Origin: Macrostomum hystrix | Taxonomy: Eukaryota > Platyhelminthes > Macrostomidae | Assembly (NCBI GenBank): GCA_950097015.1 | Contig: CATNEN010000028.1 | Span: 372,001-436,000, forward strand | Length of the DNA stretch: 64,000 nt | Reading direction: 5' to 3' | In this document: positions 11,774 to 26,138 of the stretch, piece after piece | Position numbering within the stretch: position 1 is the first letter of the stretch | Layout of the letters: each line of letters begins with the position of its first letter | Program-made: the position numbers and the translations under genes | The notes under the pieces: generated by a model | What the model saw: only the letters and a program-made list of their open reading frames with translations | Databases searched by the model: none | Told to the model about the DNA's origin: nothing

Positions 11774-13209
11774 AACAATCAACAATGATAGTCGGCATGG
11801 TTACATAATGAAATATTTCGACGATGCCGATGCTTTGTGATTCTGAAAGTTGTTTCATCGGATAAAGCGGACAGATTTAAGCCGTCTTCTGAATTTTCAT
11901 GCCGATCGGTTTAATAATTTGAGAGATATATTTAAAAAAATAGGTGGGTATTTGAAATACCCCGAGGTCTATCTGCTGTTAAACAAAGCAGAGAAGATAC
12001 GGAAGGAGCTAAAATTATTGTTTAGAGAAGATCGCTTCTTTTGTTTGTGGCATCTAGAACTTTGAAAAATATGTTTTCGTAACAAATATCGTGTTTTTTT
12101 AGATTAAAAAGTTGTGTTTAAGTTGAGCATATGTTTGAGAACTTGTGTGTTTATTTATTGACGTATGCATTATAATTATGAGTGGACGTCTCCGCTTCCG
12201 GTAAATAAGCTGTCTTATCCTATCGCAAGGAGCCCCTGTTTAATTGTGTTCTAGGCGTTTTCTAGATAAAAAACGTTTTTTCGATCTATATGTTCTTAAT
12301 GTTCTACTGTTAGTAATATACGTAGTTAGTGTCGCATATTTTATTTTGTAGACTGTCGTTAATTTTCACTCTAATTTTTTTAAGAAGCAGGGTTCTGGTA
12401 TCAAAGTCGCGAAGTTTCTAAATAAATTTGAGTCCGTTCCCATCTTTTGTTACTGTGGAACTGAGGAAAATGAAACTACATGATTTGAACTGTATTTTAC
12501 ATACAGTCTTTATCTTTTGTGAGTTTAATTTTAAAATTTATAAGGGGCATAATTAGGAAGCAGTTAAATGTCATTTCGAAAAAAAATAATGCGATTTTTA
12601 ACAAAATCGTGCGATTTCCTAGATTAAGGCGCCATCATTAACAACCTAAAGTGTCATTTTGAACAGTCTATTGCCATTTAAAAGAGTTCCAATTTAACTG
12701 TGCATCGGGAATAACAAAGTCAGACAGTTTTGTTTTCTCGGCATCAGCAAGTCTGTAAATTACTGGCTACACGTAATGCCTCCTACTGTACGTTGCGTTG
12801 AAAATTATTGCTTTACGATTGCACCGTGATGGCTTCAAATCGCCGCTTGTCGTGTTTTTGTGCGCGCGCCTCTTAATTGTACAACAAAGACTAAGCAGTC
12901 TTTATACAAGCATTTAGAATATATATTCGAGCGCACTTAATGACGGTTGATGGGGAGACATTGCGTTCTGGCTTTCTGGAGGGCTCTAAGCCCATCTGTG
13001 ACCCACTTAAAACTAACATTGCCTCTCTGACTGCATTCCAAGAGAGGCCAGCTATATATGTGGCCTGGAAAAGTGGGCCTAAGACACTATCCGTCGTTGT
13101 CATCTGTCGTCTATATAACCCAGCCAAACAATTTTGCACGATTGCAGTTGCAATATGTAATACTGTCATTTTCGTTGGAATTTCTCTTTAAACTATTAAC
13201 TTGGCAGAA
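11774..13209. other. Intergenic DNA 3' of PHB2
   Basis: No gene seen. Short open frames at 11850-12065 and 12891-13191 have no recognisable motifs. Ends where the 38-bp array begins. Confidence 0.5.
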
Positions 13210-16200
13210 CCTGTAGATGGCACTCCTGATCTGGCACTGTATGCCTCTGTAAATGGCACTCCTGATCTGGCACTGTATGCCTATCTGTAAATGGCACTCC
13301 TTATCTGGCACTGTATGCCTATCTGTAAATGGCACTCCTGATCTGGCACTGTATGCCTATCTGTAAATGGCACTCCTTATCTGGCACTGTATGCCTATCT
13401 GTAAATGGCACTCCTGATCTGGCACTGTATGCATATCTGTAAATGGCACTCCTGATCTGGCACTGTATGCCTCTGTAAATGGCACTCCTTATCTGGCACT
13501 GTATGCCTCTGTAAATGGCACTCCTTATCTGGCACTGTATGCCTATCTGTAAATGGCACTCCTGATCTGGCACTGTATGCCTATCTGTAAATGGCACTCC
13601 TGATCTGGCACTGTATGCCTATCTGTAAATGGCACTCCTGATCTGGCACTGTATGCCTATCTGTAAATGGCACTCCTGATCTGGCACTGTATGCCTATCT
13701 GTAAATGGCACTCCTGATCTGGCACTGTATGCCTATCTGTAAATGGCACTCCTGATCTGGCACTGTATGCCTATCTGTAAATGGCACTCCTGATCTGGCA
13801 CTGTATGCCTATCTGTAAATGGCACTCCTGATCTGGCACTGTATGCCTATCTGTAAATGGCACTCCTGATCTGGCACTGTATGCCTATCTGTAAATGGCA
13901 CTCCTGATCTGGCACTGTATGCCTATCTGTAAATGGCACTCCTGATCTGGCACTGTATGCCTCTGTAAATGGTACTCCTGATCTGGCACTGTATGCCTAT
14001 CTGTAAATGGCACTCCTGATCTGGCACTGTATGCCTATCTGTAAATGGCACTCCTGATCTGGCACTGCCTATCTGTAGATGGCACTCCTGATCTGGCACT
14101 GCCGCGCGGGCTGTAAATGGCACTCCTGATCTGGCACTGCCTATCTGTAAATGGCACTCCTTATCTGGCACTGCCTATCTGTAAATGGCACTCCTGATCT
14201 GGCACTGTCAGTCTGTAAATGGCACTCCTGATCTGGCACTGCCTATCTGTAAATGGCACTCCTGATCTGGCACTGCCTATCTGTAAATGGCACTCCTTAT
14301 CTGGCACTGCCTATCTGTAAATGGCACTCCTGATCTGGCACTGCCTATCTGTAAATGGCACTCCTGATCTGGCACTGCCTATCTGTAAATGGCACTCCTT
14401 ATCTGGCACTGCCTATCTGTAAATGGCACTCCTTATCTGGCACTGTCAGTCTGTAAATGGCACTCCTTATCTGGCACTGCCGGGCTGTAAATGGCACTCC
14501 TGATCTGGCACTGCCTATCTGTAAATGGCACTCCTGATCTGGCACTGCCTATCTGTAAATGGCACTCCTGATCTGGCACTGCCTATCTGTAAATGGCACT
14601 CCTGATCTGGCACTGCCTATCTGTAAATGGCACTCCTTATCTGGCACTGCCTATCTGTAAATGGCACTCCTTATCTGGCACTGTCAGTCTGTAAATGGCA
14701 CTCCTTATCTGGCACTGCCGGGCTGTAAATGGCACTCCTGATCTGGCACTGCCTATCTGTAAATGGCACTCCTTATCTGGCACTGCCTATCTGTAAATGG
14801 CACTCCTTATCTGGCACTGCCTATCTGTAGATGGCACTCCTTATCTGGCACTGCCTATCTGTAGATGGCACTCCTGATCTGGCACTGCCTATCTGTAAAT
14901 GGCACTCCTGATCTGGCACTGTATGCATATCTGTAAATGGCACTCCTGATCTGGCACTGTATGCCTCTGTAAATGGCACTCCTTATCTGGCACTGTATGC
15001 CTCTGTAAATGGCACTCCTTATCTGGCACTGTATGCCTATCTGTAAATGGCACTCCTGATCTGGCACTGTATGCCTATCTGTAAATGGCACTCCTGATCT
15101 GGCACTGTATGCCTATCTGTAAATGGCACTCCTGATCTGGCACTGTATGCCTATCTGTAAATGGCACTCCTGATCTGGCACTGTATGCCTATCTGTAAAT
15201 GGCACTCCTGATCTGGCACTGTATGCCTATCTGTAAATGGCACTCCTGATCTGGCACTGTATGCCTATCTGTAAATGGCACTCCTGTCTGGCACTGTATG
15301 CCTATCTGTAAATGGCACTCCTGATCTGGCACTGTATGCCTATCTGTAAATGGCACTCCTGATCTGGCACTGTATGCCTATCTGTAAATGGCACTCCTGA
15401 TCTGGCACTGTATGCCTATCTGTAAATGGCACTCCTGATCTGGCACTGTATGCCTCTGTAAATGGTACTCCTGATCTGGCACTGTATGCCTATCTGTAAA
15501 TGGCACTCCTGATCTGGCACTGTATGCCTATCTGTAAATGGCACTCCTGATCTGGCACTGCCTATCTGTAGATGGCACTCCTGATCTGGCACTGCCGCGC
15601 GGGCTGTAAATGGCACTCCTGATCTGGCACTGCCTATCTGTAAATGGCACTCCTTATCTGGCACTGCCTATCTGTAAATGGCACTCCTGATCTGGCACTG
15701 TCAGTCTGTAAATGGCACTCCTGATCTGGCACTGCCTATCTGTAAATGGCACTCCTGATCTGGCACTGCCTATCTGTAAATGGCACTCCTTATCTGGCAC
15801 TGCCTATCTGTAAATGGCACTCCTGATCTGGCACTGCCTATCTGTAAATGGCACTCCTGATCTGGCACTGCCTATCTGTAAATGGCACTCCTTATCTGGC
15901 ACTGCCTATCTGTAAATGGCACTCCTTATCTGGCACTGTCAGTCTGTAAATGGCACTCCTTATCTGGCACTGCCGGGCTGTAAATGGCACTCCTGATCTG
16001 GCACTGCCTATCTGTAAATGGCACTCCTGATCTGGCACTGCCTATCTGTAAATGGCACTCCTTATCTGGCACTGCCTATCTGTAAATGGCACTCCTTATC
16101 TGGCACTGCCTATCTGTAGATGGCACTCCTTATCTGGCACTGCCTATCTGTAGATGGCACTCCTGATCTGGCACTGCCTATCTGTAAATGGCACTCCTTA

Positions 16201-16863
16201 TCTGGCACTGTCAGTCTGTAAATGGCACTCCTTATCTGGCACTGCCGGGCTGTAAATGGCACTCCTGATCTGGCACTGCCTATCTGTAAATGGCACTCCT
16301 GATCTGGCACTGCCTATCTGTAAATGGCACTCCTGATCTGGCACTGTATGCCTATCTGTAAATGGCACTCCTGATCTGGCACTGCCTATCTGTAAATGGC
16401 ACTCCTGATCTGGCACTGCCTATCTGTAAATGGCACTCCTGATCTGGCACTGCCTATCTGTAAATGGCACTCCTGATCTGGCACTGCCTATCTGTAGATG
16501 GCACTCCTGATCTGGCACTGCCTATCTGTAAATGGCATTCCTGATCTGGCACTGCCAGCCTGTAAATGGCACTCCTGATCTGGCACTGTATGCCTCTCTG
16601 TAAATGGCACTCCTTATCTGGCACTGCCTATCTGTAAATGGCACTCCTGATCTGGCACTGCCTATCTGTAGATAGCACTCCTGATCTGGCACTGCCTATC
16701 TGTAGATAGCACTCCTGATCTGGCACTGCCGGGCTGTAAATGGCACTCCTGATCTGGCACTGCCGGGCTGTAAATGGCACTCCTGATCTGGCACTGCCTG
16801 TCTGTAAACGGCACTCCTGATCTGGCACTGTCAGTCTGTAAATGGCACTCCTGATCTGGCAAT
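13210..16863. repeat. 38/34-bp minisatellite with higher-order structure (3.65 kb, about 100 units)
   Basis: Units read ctgtaaatggcactcctgat + ctggcactg + a variable linker (tatgcctat, tatgcctc, cctat, tcagt or ccggg), giving 38-, 35- and 34-bp units. Marker variants occur in the same order twice. The gcatatctg unit at 13431 recurs at 14925 (offset 1494). The rare ccgcgcgggctg unit at 14101 recurs at 15594 (offset 1493). The one-base difference is explained by a missing a in the unit at about 15285. A shorter internal duplication gives the two tcagt/ccggg pairs near 14446 and 14681. Confidence 0.96.
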
Positions 16864-17631
16864 GAGGCAGCAACCGACAATGCGACCATTCGATATGGCA
16901 TCAGATGATCAAGAGAACGAAATCTGTTAATTAGATTGGCCGGGCAGTGATTGCGACAGTTTGTATAGATATTGTCAAATTTAATTGAGGATTTGATATT
17001 GGTCTAGTCGATATTCGAAGACCACCACGGCCTCAAACACGGCTAAAAGTGGAGTAGGAATACCCATACACGCACGCATAAGGCCTATACTCAGACTTAT
17101 TATAGGCTATATGTGTGCTCGGTGAGGGAGAACAGCTGAGCTGATAGAATTAGGCGAAAAAAACTGGCGCTGCACGTTCTCAACGCTATCGGATCACTCG
17201 GTCGGCGGGCGAACGGTGGATTTGAGACGAGCGGGCGGGTCAAAAGCGGACTCAAAGAAGGCGATTGTTATTTCCCGAGCTAGAGAAAAGAGACAGAAAG
17301 AGATTGGCCCCGTCCTAAGCGAAAGGTGATATCTCTGCGTGCGCGCCTTCGAGAAATCGCTGTGGCAATTGTCGCCTGTTACTTCAACGGGTTCTGCATG
17401 CAGCGCCTCATCACCCGCTTTGCCCCAGTCTTTATTCTTGACCATGCGAGCTCTCTATATTAGTAGATATGCAACGGCCTAGACAGAGAAATATAATGAC
17501 ACTTTGCAGTGCCTGTTAAATGTAACTGTTATATGGATTATTGATGAGGTCGATAAAAATCAAATCCTTAGTGCAAAAAGATAGGAGTGAGATACCAGGA
17601 TTTAAGATTCGAGTTTAAGTCCAGGGGACAG
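16864..17631. other. Spacer between two arrays
   Basis: About 770 bp without a supported gene or repeat; only short open frames without recognisable motifs. It precedes the T-box gene and could hold upstream regulatory sequence, but no specific site was identified. Confidence 0.4.
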
Positions 17632-18305
17632 GGGAGAAAGGGGAGATTCGAGTTGAGACAGGGGAGATTCGAGTTGAGACAAGGGAGATTTCAGTTGAGA
17701 CAGAGGAGATTCCAGTTGAGACAGGAGATTCCAGTTGAGACAGAGGAGATTCCAGTTGAGACAGAGGAGATTCCACTAGAGACAGAGGAGATTCCAATTG
17801 AGACAGGGGAGATTCCAGTTGAGACAGGGGGAGATTCCAGTTGAGACTGGGGAGATTCCAGTTGAGACTGGGGAGATTCCAGTTAAGACAGGGGAGATTC
17901 CAGTTGAGACAGAGGAGATTCCAGTTAAGACAGAGAAGATTCCAGTTGAGACAGAGAAGATTCGAGTTGAGACAGGAGATTCCAGTTGAGACAGAGGAGA
18001 TTCCAGTTGAGACAGAGGAGATTCCACTAGAGACAGAGGAGATTCCACTAGAGACAGGGGAGATTCCACTAGAGACAGAGGAGATTCCAATTGAGACAGG
18101 GGAGATTCCAGTTGAGACAGGGGGAGATTCCAGTTGAGACTGGGGAGATTCCAGTTGAGACTGGGGAGATTCCAGTTAAGACAGGGGAGATTCCAGTTGA
18201 GACAGAGGAGATTCCAGTTGAGACAGAGGAGATTCCAGTTGAGACAGAGAAGATTCCAGTTGAGACAGAGAAGATTCCAGTTGAGACAGGAGATTCCAAT
18301 TTCCA
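17632..18305. repeat. 21-bp minisatellite upstream of the T-box gene
   Basis: About 31 units of gagattccagttgagacag plus ag/gg. It includes a duplicated block: the stretch starting at about 17720 with ACTAGAGACAGAGGAG units recurs at about 17970, offset roughly 270-290 bp. Because the unit is 21 bp, all frames stay open and long false open frames appear on both strands. Confidence 0.93.
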
Positions 18306-18714
18306 AGATGAGAGCGGTTGAGACCGTGTGTGGGTGTCCGGCAGGAATAAAAATGACGAATAGGATGCGGCTGCCGGCCCAGTGTGGGGTGGGCTGCGAT
18401 TGGACAGGCCTCACCCAGTAGCGGCTGCCCACCCGCGGGAGGAGGGTGGGGATGCAGGCGGCGCCTTCCTCCCCACCCCACCCTCCCCTCCCCGAGTGTC
18501 TCTCACTTTCCAAGCGGTGGAGATCGTGAGCCAGATTGGCGCCAATTGGGGGCGGACGCCTTCACTGCAGCCCCTGACACCAATCCCATCCCGCAATACC
18601 ATTGCCCCGACCCTTCAAAACGGGCGGCGCCGAAGCTAAATTCATAGATTCGAAAAATTCTCGCAGCCATACCGCTTTGATATCATACTAGCTTTGAATC
18701 TGACGAGGAAAGCA
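18306..18714 (+). promoter_or_regulatory. Likely 5' UTR/promoter-proximal region of the T-box gene
   Basis: About 400 bp of GC-rich sequence between the 21-bp array and the T-box ATG, with C- and G-rich runs (CACCCCACCCTCCCCTCCCC). I see no clear TATA box. The role is inferred from position only. Confidence 0.3.
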
Positions 18715-19196
18715 ATGGCATTCAGTCCGTTTGCATTCTCGACCGCTGCGGCGGCTTCCACTAGCGGCGACGAACATTCTCGACAGCAGCAGCAGCAGCA
18801 GCAGCAGCAGCTCCTGAGTTCGAGCAAAGCTGCCATGGCTGCCAGCTTCTCTGCCGCCTTGGCTGCGGCTTTCGCAGGCCAGTCGGCGCAGCACCCGCCG
18901 CCGCCACCGCTGCTGCCGCCGCCGCCGCCCGCGTCGTTGATTCCGCCGAATCTGCTTTCGCCGAGTCTGCTCCAAGCCAGGTGTTTCGACTCAGGACAGC
19001 ATCTGAGGCATCAATCCACGCCTCATCATTCATCAGGCCGGTCAAGTCATCAGATAACGTCGTCCGGGCCATCTGAAGCGTCGGCGACCTCGGAGGAAGC
19101 TGTAAAAGATGATCCAAAGGTGGAACTGATTGAGAAGGAACTTTGGCACCAGTTTCACGGCTTTGGAACTGAGATGGTCATCACTAAAAGTGGACG
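18715..19196 (+). CDS. T-box gene exon 1
   Basis: From ATG to donor GGACG|GTGAGA. Carries a CAG-encoded poly-Gln run near residue 25, a Pro-rich stretch and the start of the T domain ([17 protein letters not shown]). Confidence 0.9.
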
Positions 19197-22100
19197 GTGA
19201 GAAAAAACTTTCAATACATTTTCTGAATCTATGCACTGGACTCTGTGTATCGCTGAGCTCCAAGGTGGTAGATCTGTGTATCACTGAGCTCCAAGAAGGT
19301 GGTAGATCCGTGCTTCGCTGAGCTCCAAGAAGGTGGTAGATCTGTGCTTCGCTGAGCTCCAAGAAGGTGGTAGATTCTGTGTTTCACTGAGCTCCAAGAA
19401 GGTGGTAGATCTGTGCTTCGCTGAGCTCCAAGAAGGTGGTAGATCTGTGTTTCACTGAGCTCCAAGAAGGTGGTAGATCTGTGTATCGCTGAGCTCCAAG
19501 AAGGTGGTAGATTCTGTGTTTCACTGAGCTCCAAGAAGGTGGTAGATCTGTGCTTCGCTGAGCTCCAAGAAGGTGGTAGATCTGTGTTTCACTGAGCTCC
19601 AAGAAGGTGGTAGATCTGTGCTTCACTGAGCTCCAAGAAGGTGGTAGATCTGTGCTTCGCTGAGCTCCAAGAAGGTGCTCCAATCTGTGCTTCGCTGAGC
19701 TCCAAGATGGTGGTAGATCTGTGCTTCGCTGAGCTCCAAGAAGGTGGTAGATCTGTGCTTCGCTGAGCTCCAAGAAGGTGGTAGATCTGTGCTTCGCTGA
19801 GCTCCAAGAAGGTGGTAGATCTGTGCTTCGCTGAGCTCCAAGAAGGTGGTAGATCTGTGCTTCGCTGAGCTCCAAGGTGGTAGATCTGTGCTTCGCTGAG
19901 CTCCAAGAAGGTGCATTATGCATGTTTTTCATTCGTGCCACATCTTTGTTGTTACTGTCAAAGCAGTGAATCACCTCACACAGCAGCAGTCTCTATCTGT
20001 TTCTGCAGTACAGAGTATTCATAAATTATAGCACTGTGCATATAACTGTCCAATATTCATTTGCTTTGCATCTCTTGGTTTCTGTCGCCGCTGCTGTCGT
20101 CACGACGACGCCGCCGCACACACGCGCACACAATCAGAGGCATACTATAGCATAGTGAAGGTCAGAGAGCGACAGTCCCTGATCTCGAAACCGAAGGGAA
20201 AAAACTATCTTCTTGTTTAGCGGCAAATGTCACAGACTGGCTGCAGTCTGTCACCGCTGCTTTGGCGCCCGCATGTCTTGGTCGAAGTCTTTTGCTTGCG
20301 CGGACCATATCAACACTGCAGCAGCAGCAGCAGCAGCAGCATTAACCCGCTCCCAAAACGGCTATTTTGTCTATAGTTAAGGAAAGCTTCAAGATTAATT
20401 CTTTAAGCACCAGATCCTGTAGCGAGTTGAAAAATTTTTATAGTACTATATACTCGTATAGCTGCCTGAAGTTTAGGCATCCAGTGGTTGCCACCCAAAC
20501 CTAGCAACCAAAAATATAGCAGTTTGGTTAAGTAACTATATATAGGAAAAATATGAGTATGGCGTGTCCGCTTAACCTTTTCTAGCCCACGTCTGACACT
20601 TGCTCTTATCTATAATCCTTCACCTATATGCGCCAAGTTACACCTGCCGAATTAGAAATGTGCCAGCAATCTCTGCAGTTTCCATTGCAATTTTTATCAA
20701 TATCGAAAATAGCTGTTTTATTACTAGTTTATAATTTTTGTGAAAACACGTGGCGTTTATAGTCATTTTATCTTAGCGATCTCGCTTTCCACGATTTTAA
20801 ATCCAACTGTCTCCCTCTCCCTCTCTCCCTCTCTCTCTCAGTTTCCCGTCGCCTCTTGTTCAATTCTTATCTCCATGAGATTTTATATGGGGGCTAGTGT
20901 ATAGGATTTGGGATTTTGTATGTTGGCTGTGGCGTCAAGTGAGAGGCAAAATAAAGCTTCTATCCAAACGGCGATCTGGTCCAGCAGATTAGCAGCAATT
21001 CGATTGCAAACCTTTTTTTTAATCCACAGTTTTTTCCCAATAAACAGCTTCTTTTGTTTAACATTTTTGTGTATGAGTTGAATAGCGAAAGCAGCGCGCG
21101 GTGACGCCATTGTTGCAATTTTTGCTGCTTTTTTATCATCGATTAGCGAATTATGATATCAGAGAAAGCAGCAACTGGCTTGGAAGCTTGTTAATAGTCA
21201 CAATAGATTAAAATATAATGCTGTCAGTATGGGCTTCCAAGAGGCTGGGGTGTCAGTAAATGAAGATTTTCAGGATTGTCAATATAAACTAACAAAATGA
21301 CTGCCAGCTAGGTGTCAGCAGGGTATTACCAGGGCGTCAGGGGATATCTAAGGTGTCAGCAGGATTATCAGGGTGTTCGGGGTGTCAGTAGGGTGTCAGC
21401 AGGATTGTCATGGTGTTCAGGGTGTCAGTAGGGTGTCAATAGGGGTGTCAGTAGGGTGTCAGCAGGATTGTCATGGTTGACTTTCTCTTGTTTGTGCGGG
21501 ACATTTTGAGACAGCAGTCTTCAACTATCGAACTTGCTCAACCTCTAAGCCATAGATTCTAATTGATGAAGCTAGCACGGTCGAGTGTCAGTGTCTGATG
21601 GTGGGAGGGTTGTCTAATTTCGTTGCTCTATCCACCTCCGCTGAGTGTGTTGACTCAAAGCCGTATTATATAAACAGGCCTTCTTATCTGTGTCCATCAA
21701 TACAGCATTTGAAAGCTATAGTGATTCCACTTCTCCAATATAAACAAAGGATGGGACTCTAGTATTCTATTTCCGACAGGCTCAATGTTGGAGAACGCAA
21801 ATATTAGCGGCCTAAGCGTCGTGCGGATCGTCACCGCGAAGATGTCGCACGAGGCCAATTTAAACGCCCGTTAACCGGAATCCATAGACAGGGAGAAAAC
21901 AAGAAGAGAAGTGGAAAAGGAAGTTAGAAAGATTGCATGATATGTTGAAGGAATCGTGTTTGTTTGATCCTTTGAATTCAAGGAACAAATTAGAAGTTGA
22001 ATTTGGAAATCGGGATCATGGAAATCGGGATCGTGGAAATCGGGATTGTTTAAAAAATGATTTGGTAAATCGGAATTCAGGAAATTAGGATATGGAAGAT

Positions 22101-25100
22101 CTGGATTCGGGAAATCGGGATTCGGGAAATCGGGATTCGGGAAATCGGGATTCGAGAAATCGGGATTCGGGAAATCGGGATTCGGGAAATTAGGATATGG
22201 AAAATCTGGATTCGGGAAATCGGGATTGGGGAAATCGGGATTCAGGAAATCGGGATTCGGGAAATCGGGATTCGGGAAATCGGGATTCAGGAAATTGGGA
22301 TTTGGGAAATTCGATTTGAAGAGATTTTGAAGTGGAAAATTTTGGAAACATGGAATTTTGGGGAATTCAACATCATAGAATTCGGGATCAAATAGTCAGC
22401 CTTTCACTTATCACAAATATATACTAATCAGTTTTTCGATTTGAAAATGAATCTTTATGCAGGCGGATGTTTCCACCATTCAAAGCCAAAGTTACCGGAT
22501 TGGATAAGCGCGCCAAGTACATTATGCTGATGGACATTGTGCCTATTGACGACTGTCGGTAAGTTTTCTAACGACAAACTAAAATATTAATCTGTGACTT
22601 AAAGCTAATTGGTCCATCCAATGTCGTCCAGGTACAAGTTCCACAACTCCCGTTGGATTGTGGCCGGCAAAGCGGACCCGGAGATGCCGAAGCGGATGTA
22701 CATCCACCCCGACAGTCCCAGTACTGGAGAACAGTGGATGCAGAAGATTATCAGCTTTCACAAGCTCAAACTGACGAACAACATCTCCGATAAGCACGGC
22801 TTTGTGAGTCCAACGTGTTGCATCCCATTCTCTTGTCTAGAATCCTCATTCTCTTATCTAGAATCCCCATTCTCTTATCTAGAATCCCCATTCTTTTATC
22901 TAGAATCCCCATTCTCTTATCTAGAATCCCCATTCTCTTATCTAGAATCCCAATTATCTTATCTAGAATCCCCTTTCTCTTATCTAGAATCCCAATTATC
23001 TTATCTAGGATCCCCATTCTCTTATCTAGAATCCCCTTTCTCTTATCTAGAATCCCCATTCTTTTATCTAGAATCCCCATTCTCTTATCTGGAATCCCAA
23101 TTATCTTATCTAGAATCCCCATTCTCTTATCTAGAATCCCAATTATCTTATCTAGGATCCCCATTCTCTTATCTAGAATCCCAATTATCTTATCTAGAAT
23201 CCCCATTCTCTTATCTAGAATCCCAATTATCTTATCTAGGATCCCCATTCTCTTATCTAGAATCCCCATTCTCTTATCTAGAATCCCCATTCTCTTATCT
23301 AGAATCCCAATTATCTTATCTAGAATCCCCATTCTCTTATCTAGAATCACAATTATCTTATCTAGGATCCCCATTCTCTTATCTAGAATCCCCATTCTCT
23401 TATCTAGAATCCCCATTCTCTTATCTAGAATCCCAATTATCTTATCTAGAATCCCCATTCTCTTATCTAGAATCCCCATTCTCTTATCTAGAATCCCCAT
23501 TCTCTTATCTAGAATCCCCATTCTCTTATCTAGAATGCCCATTCTCTTATCTAGAATCCCAATTCTCTTATCTAGAATGCCCATTCTCTTATCTAGAATC
23601 CCAATTATCTTATCTAGAATCCCCATTCTCTTATCTAGAATCCCAATTATCTTATCTAGGATCCCCATTCTCTTATCTAGAATCCCAATTATCTTATCTA
23701 GGATCCCCATTCTCTTATCCAGAATCCCCATTCTCTTATCTAGAATCCCCATTCTCTTATCTAGAATCCCAATTATCTTATCTAGAATCCCCATTCTCTT
23801 ATCTAGAATCCCCATTCTCTTATCTAGAATCCCCATTCTCTTATCTAGAATCCCCATTCTCTTATCTAGAATCCCCATTCTCTTATCTAGAATCCCCATT
23901 CTCTTATCTAGAATGCCCATTCTCTTATCTAGAATCCCAATTCTCTTATCTAGAATGCCCATTCTCTTATCTAGAATCCCAATTATCTTATCTAGAATCC
24001 CCATTCTCTTATCTAGAATCCCAATTATCTTATCTAGGATCCCCATTCTCTTATCTAGAATCCCAATTATCTTATCTAGGATCCCCATTCTCTTATCTAG
24101 AATCCCCATTCTCTTATCTAGAATCCCCATTCTCTTATCTAGAATCCCCATTCTCTTATCTAGAATCCCAATTATCTTATCTAGAATCCCCATTCTCTTA
24201 TCTAGAATCCCAATTATCTTATCTAGGATCCCCATTCTCTTATCTAGAATCCCAATTATCTTATCTAGGATCCCCATTCTCTTATCTAGAATCCCCATTC
24301 TCTTATCTAGAATCCCCATTCTCTTATCTAGAATCCCCATTCTCTTATCTGGAATCCCAATTCTCTTATCTAGAATCCTCATTCTCTTATCTAGAATCCT
24401 CATTTCTCAACATGAATCCCAAACGCCCCGCCTGAAGTCACGAGTAACGCACCTGGGAAAAAGCGCTTCAGAAAAGTTAGTTTCGAGTATTAGCTCTGTA
24501 AAAATGTCTTGTTGCTATGCCCATGGCTCCTTACTTTTTGGGGAAAAAAGTCACCGAGACAGACCTTTGTCGGCTTCCTTTGTCTCTCTTCCCCTCGCAA
24601 AGCAGCAAGTAAAGCCAGTTTGACCAGACAAACCTGAACAAACCAAGGCTATCATTTGCTTTCATATACTGTACGAATGAACACACACCGAATGGGAATA
24701 AATTCATGCAGCAGGTTAAACGTTTCCCCAACAAGTTTTCCTACTTACTGCCGTCTTTAATGCGCGAATTTCGTTCATAAAGAATTATGACGCAATAACC
24801 AAATTGTGAAAGATTGCAAAAATAGACAAGCTAATTAAATTCTAAAACACGATCGGACAATATTTACCTGGCATGTGAGACCACGTGAGATCAGATCTAG
24901 ACGCGACTCAAATAGCCAAAGTCTAAAAATGAAAGATCGTGAGAAAGATTGCTGACAAGATTTTTTCTAAGTTGGCGCCAAAATTATTTTTTGACTGTTG
25001 ATCCAAGCAAGAGGCGGTGGCTGCGGCTGCGGTGGCGGCGGCGGTAGCAGCAGCAGCAGTGGCAGCGGCGACAGAGGAAGAGAGAGAGTGCGCTAGTAGT

Positions 25101-26104
25101 AGAGGATCAGCCAGGCCAGGGTGGCGACTAAATGTAAATATTATGTTAAAGAAATTTAGACGGCAACCCTTGTGGTTGGGGTGGTCGGCCGAGTGCTTTG
25201 GGGCGCAAGTCAAGTAAAATTATTAGACAGCGTGTGTGGCATACGAGGGGCGGGCTTGTGTGTTCCACTATAGCTGCAGGGAGGCGGTTGAGAAGCTCCC
25301 CCGACAGCTTGACGCCTCCGAATATTTGAGCAGAGAGTGCTCAGATTTGGCCGGGCCGCGGGTCGGCGGTAGCTTTCGCAGTACCAGAAAGTCAGAAAGG
25401 GTTTTTTTTATTCATTTCCCCGTGCACAGCCGCTAAACAATTTGCTGTCGAATTCAATTAGATTGGATTCTTGGAAAGGCACTGATTTGTCTTTCCTCAA
25501 AGTGGATACACTGGAGTCTGGGAATCTACGTGAAAGAATAAGATCTTGGGTAAAAGATTGTGGTTTTTCTGATGAAAGAATGAGAATTCCAAGAGGATTC
25601 CAGGTGAGGTTGGGAGGGGATTCCAGGTGAGGCAGGGAGGAGATTCCAGGTGAGGCAGGAAGGGGATTCCAGGTGAGGCAGCGGGGATTCCAGGTGAGGC
25701 AGCGGGAGTTTCCAGGTGAGGCAGGGAGGGGATTCCAGGTGAGGCAGCGGGGGATTCCAGGTGAGGCAGAGAGGGGATTCAGATTAGGCAGTTTCAGGTT
25801 TATGAAGAATCTGGCTTATCAGTGCCAAAAAATTCAATCTATTCGTTAATCTTTTCACTGTCAAAGTCCCGGCTTTTCCATTTCCCAATGTCCGAGCCGA
25901 TATCTCAGATCGGCAATCGACACAGGAAATTGTCTAACAAGAAATAGTCAGTCAATCATTCGATAGAGAATCAAGCGAATCTGCTGATGGAACTCGGCGG
26001 AAGGAAGCTGTAAATTTTCGGTAGCCACAGTCGAGGGCGCTGGACAAGAGAAAGTGGGAAATTTTCTCTACCTAATTTTTTTCAGAGTGGAAAGCAAGCC
26101 AGCA

Positions 26105-26138
<34 letters not shown>

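Noticed and set aside
22609-24623. Frames of 545-608 codons on both strands
   Set aside because: They start in T-box exon 3 or its surroundings and run on through a 21-bp array. The exon 3 donor GTGAGT at 22804 and the phase match with exon 4 show the array is intronic.
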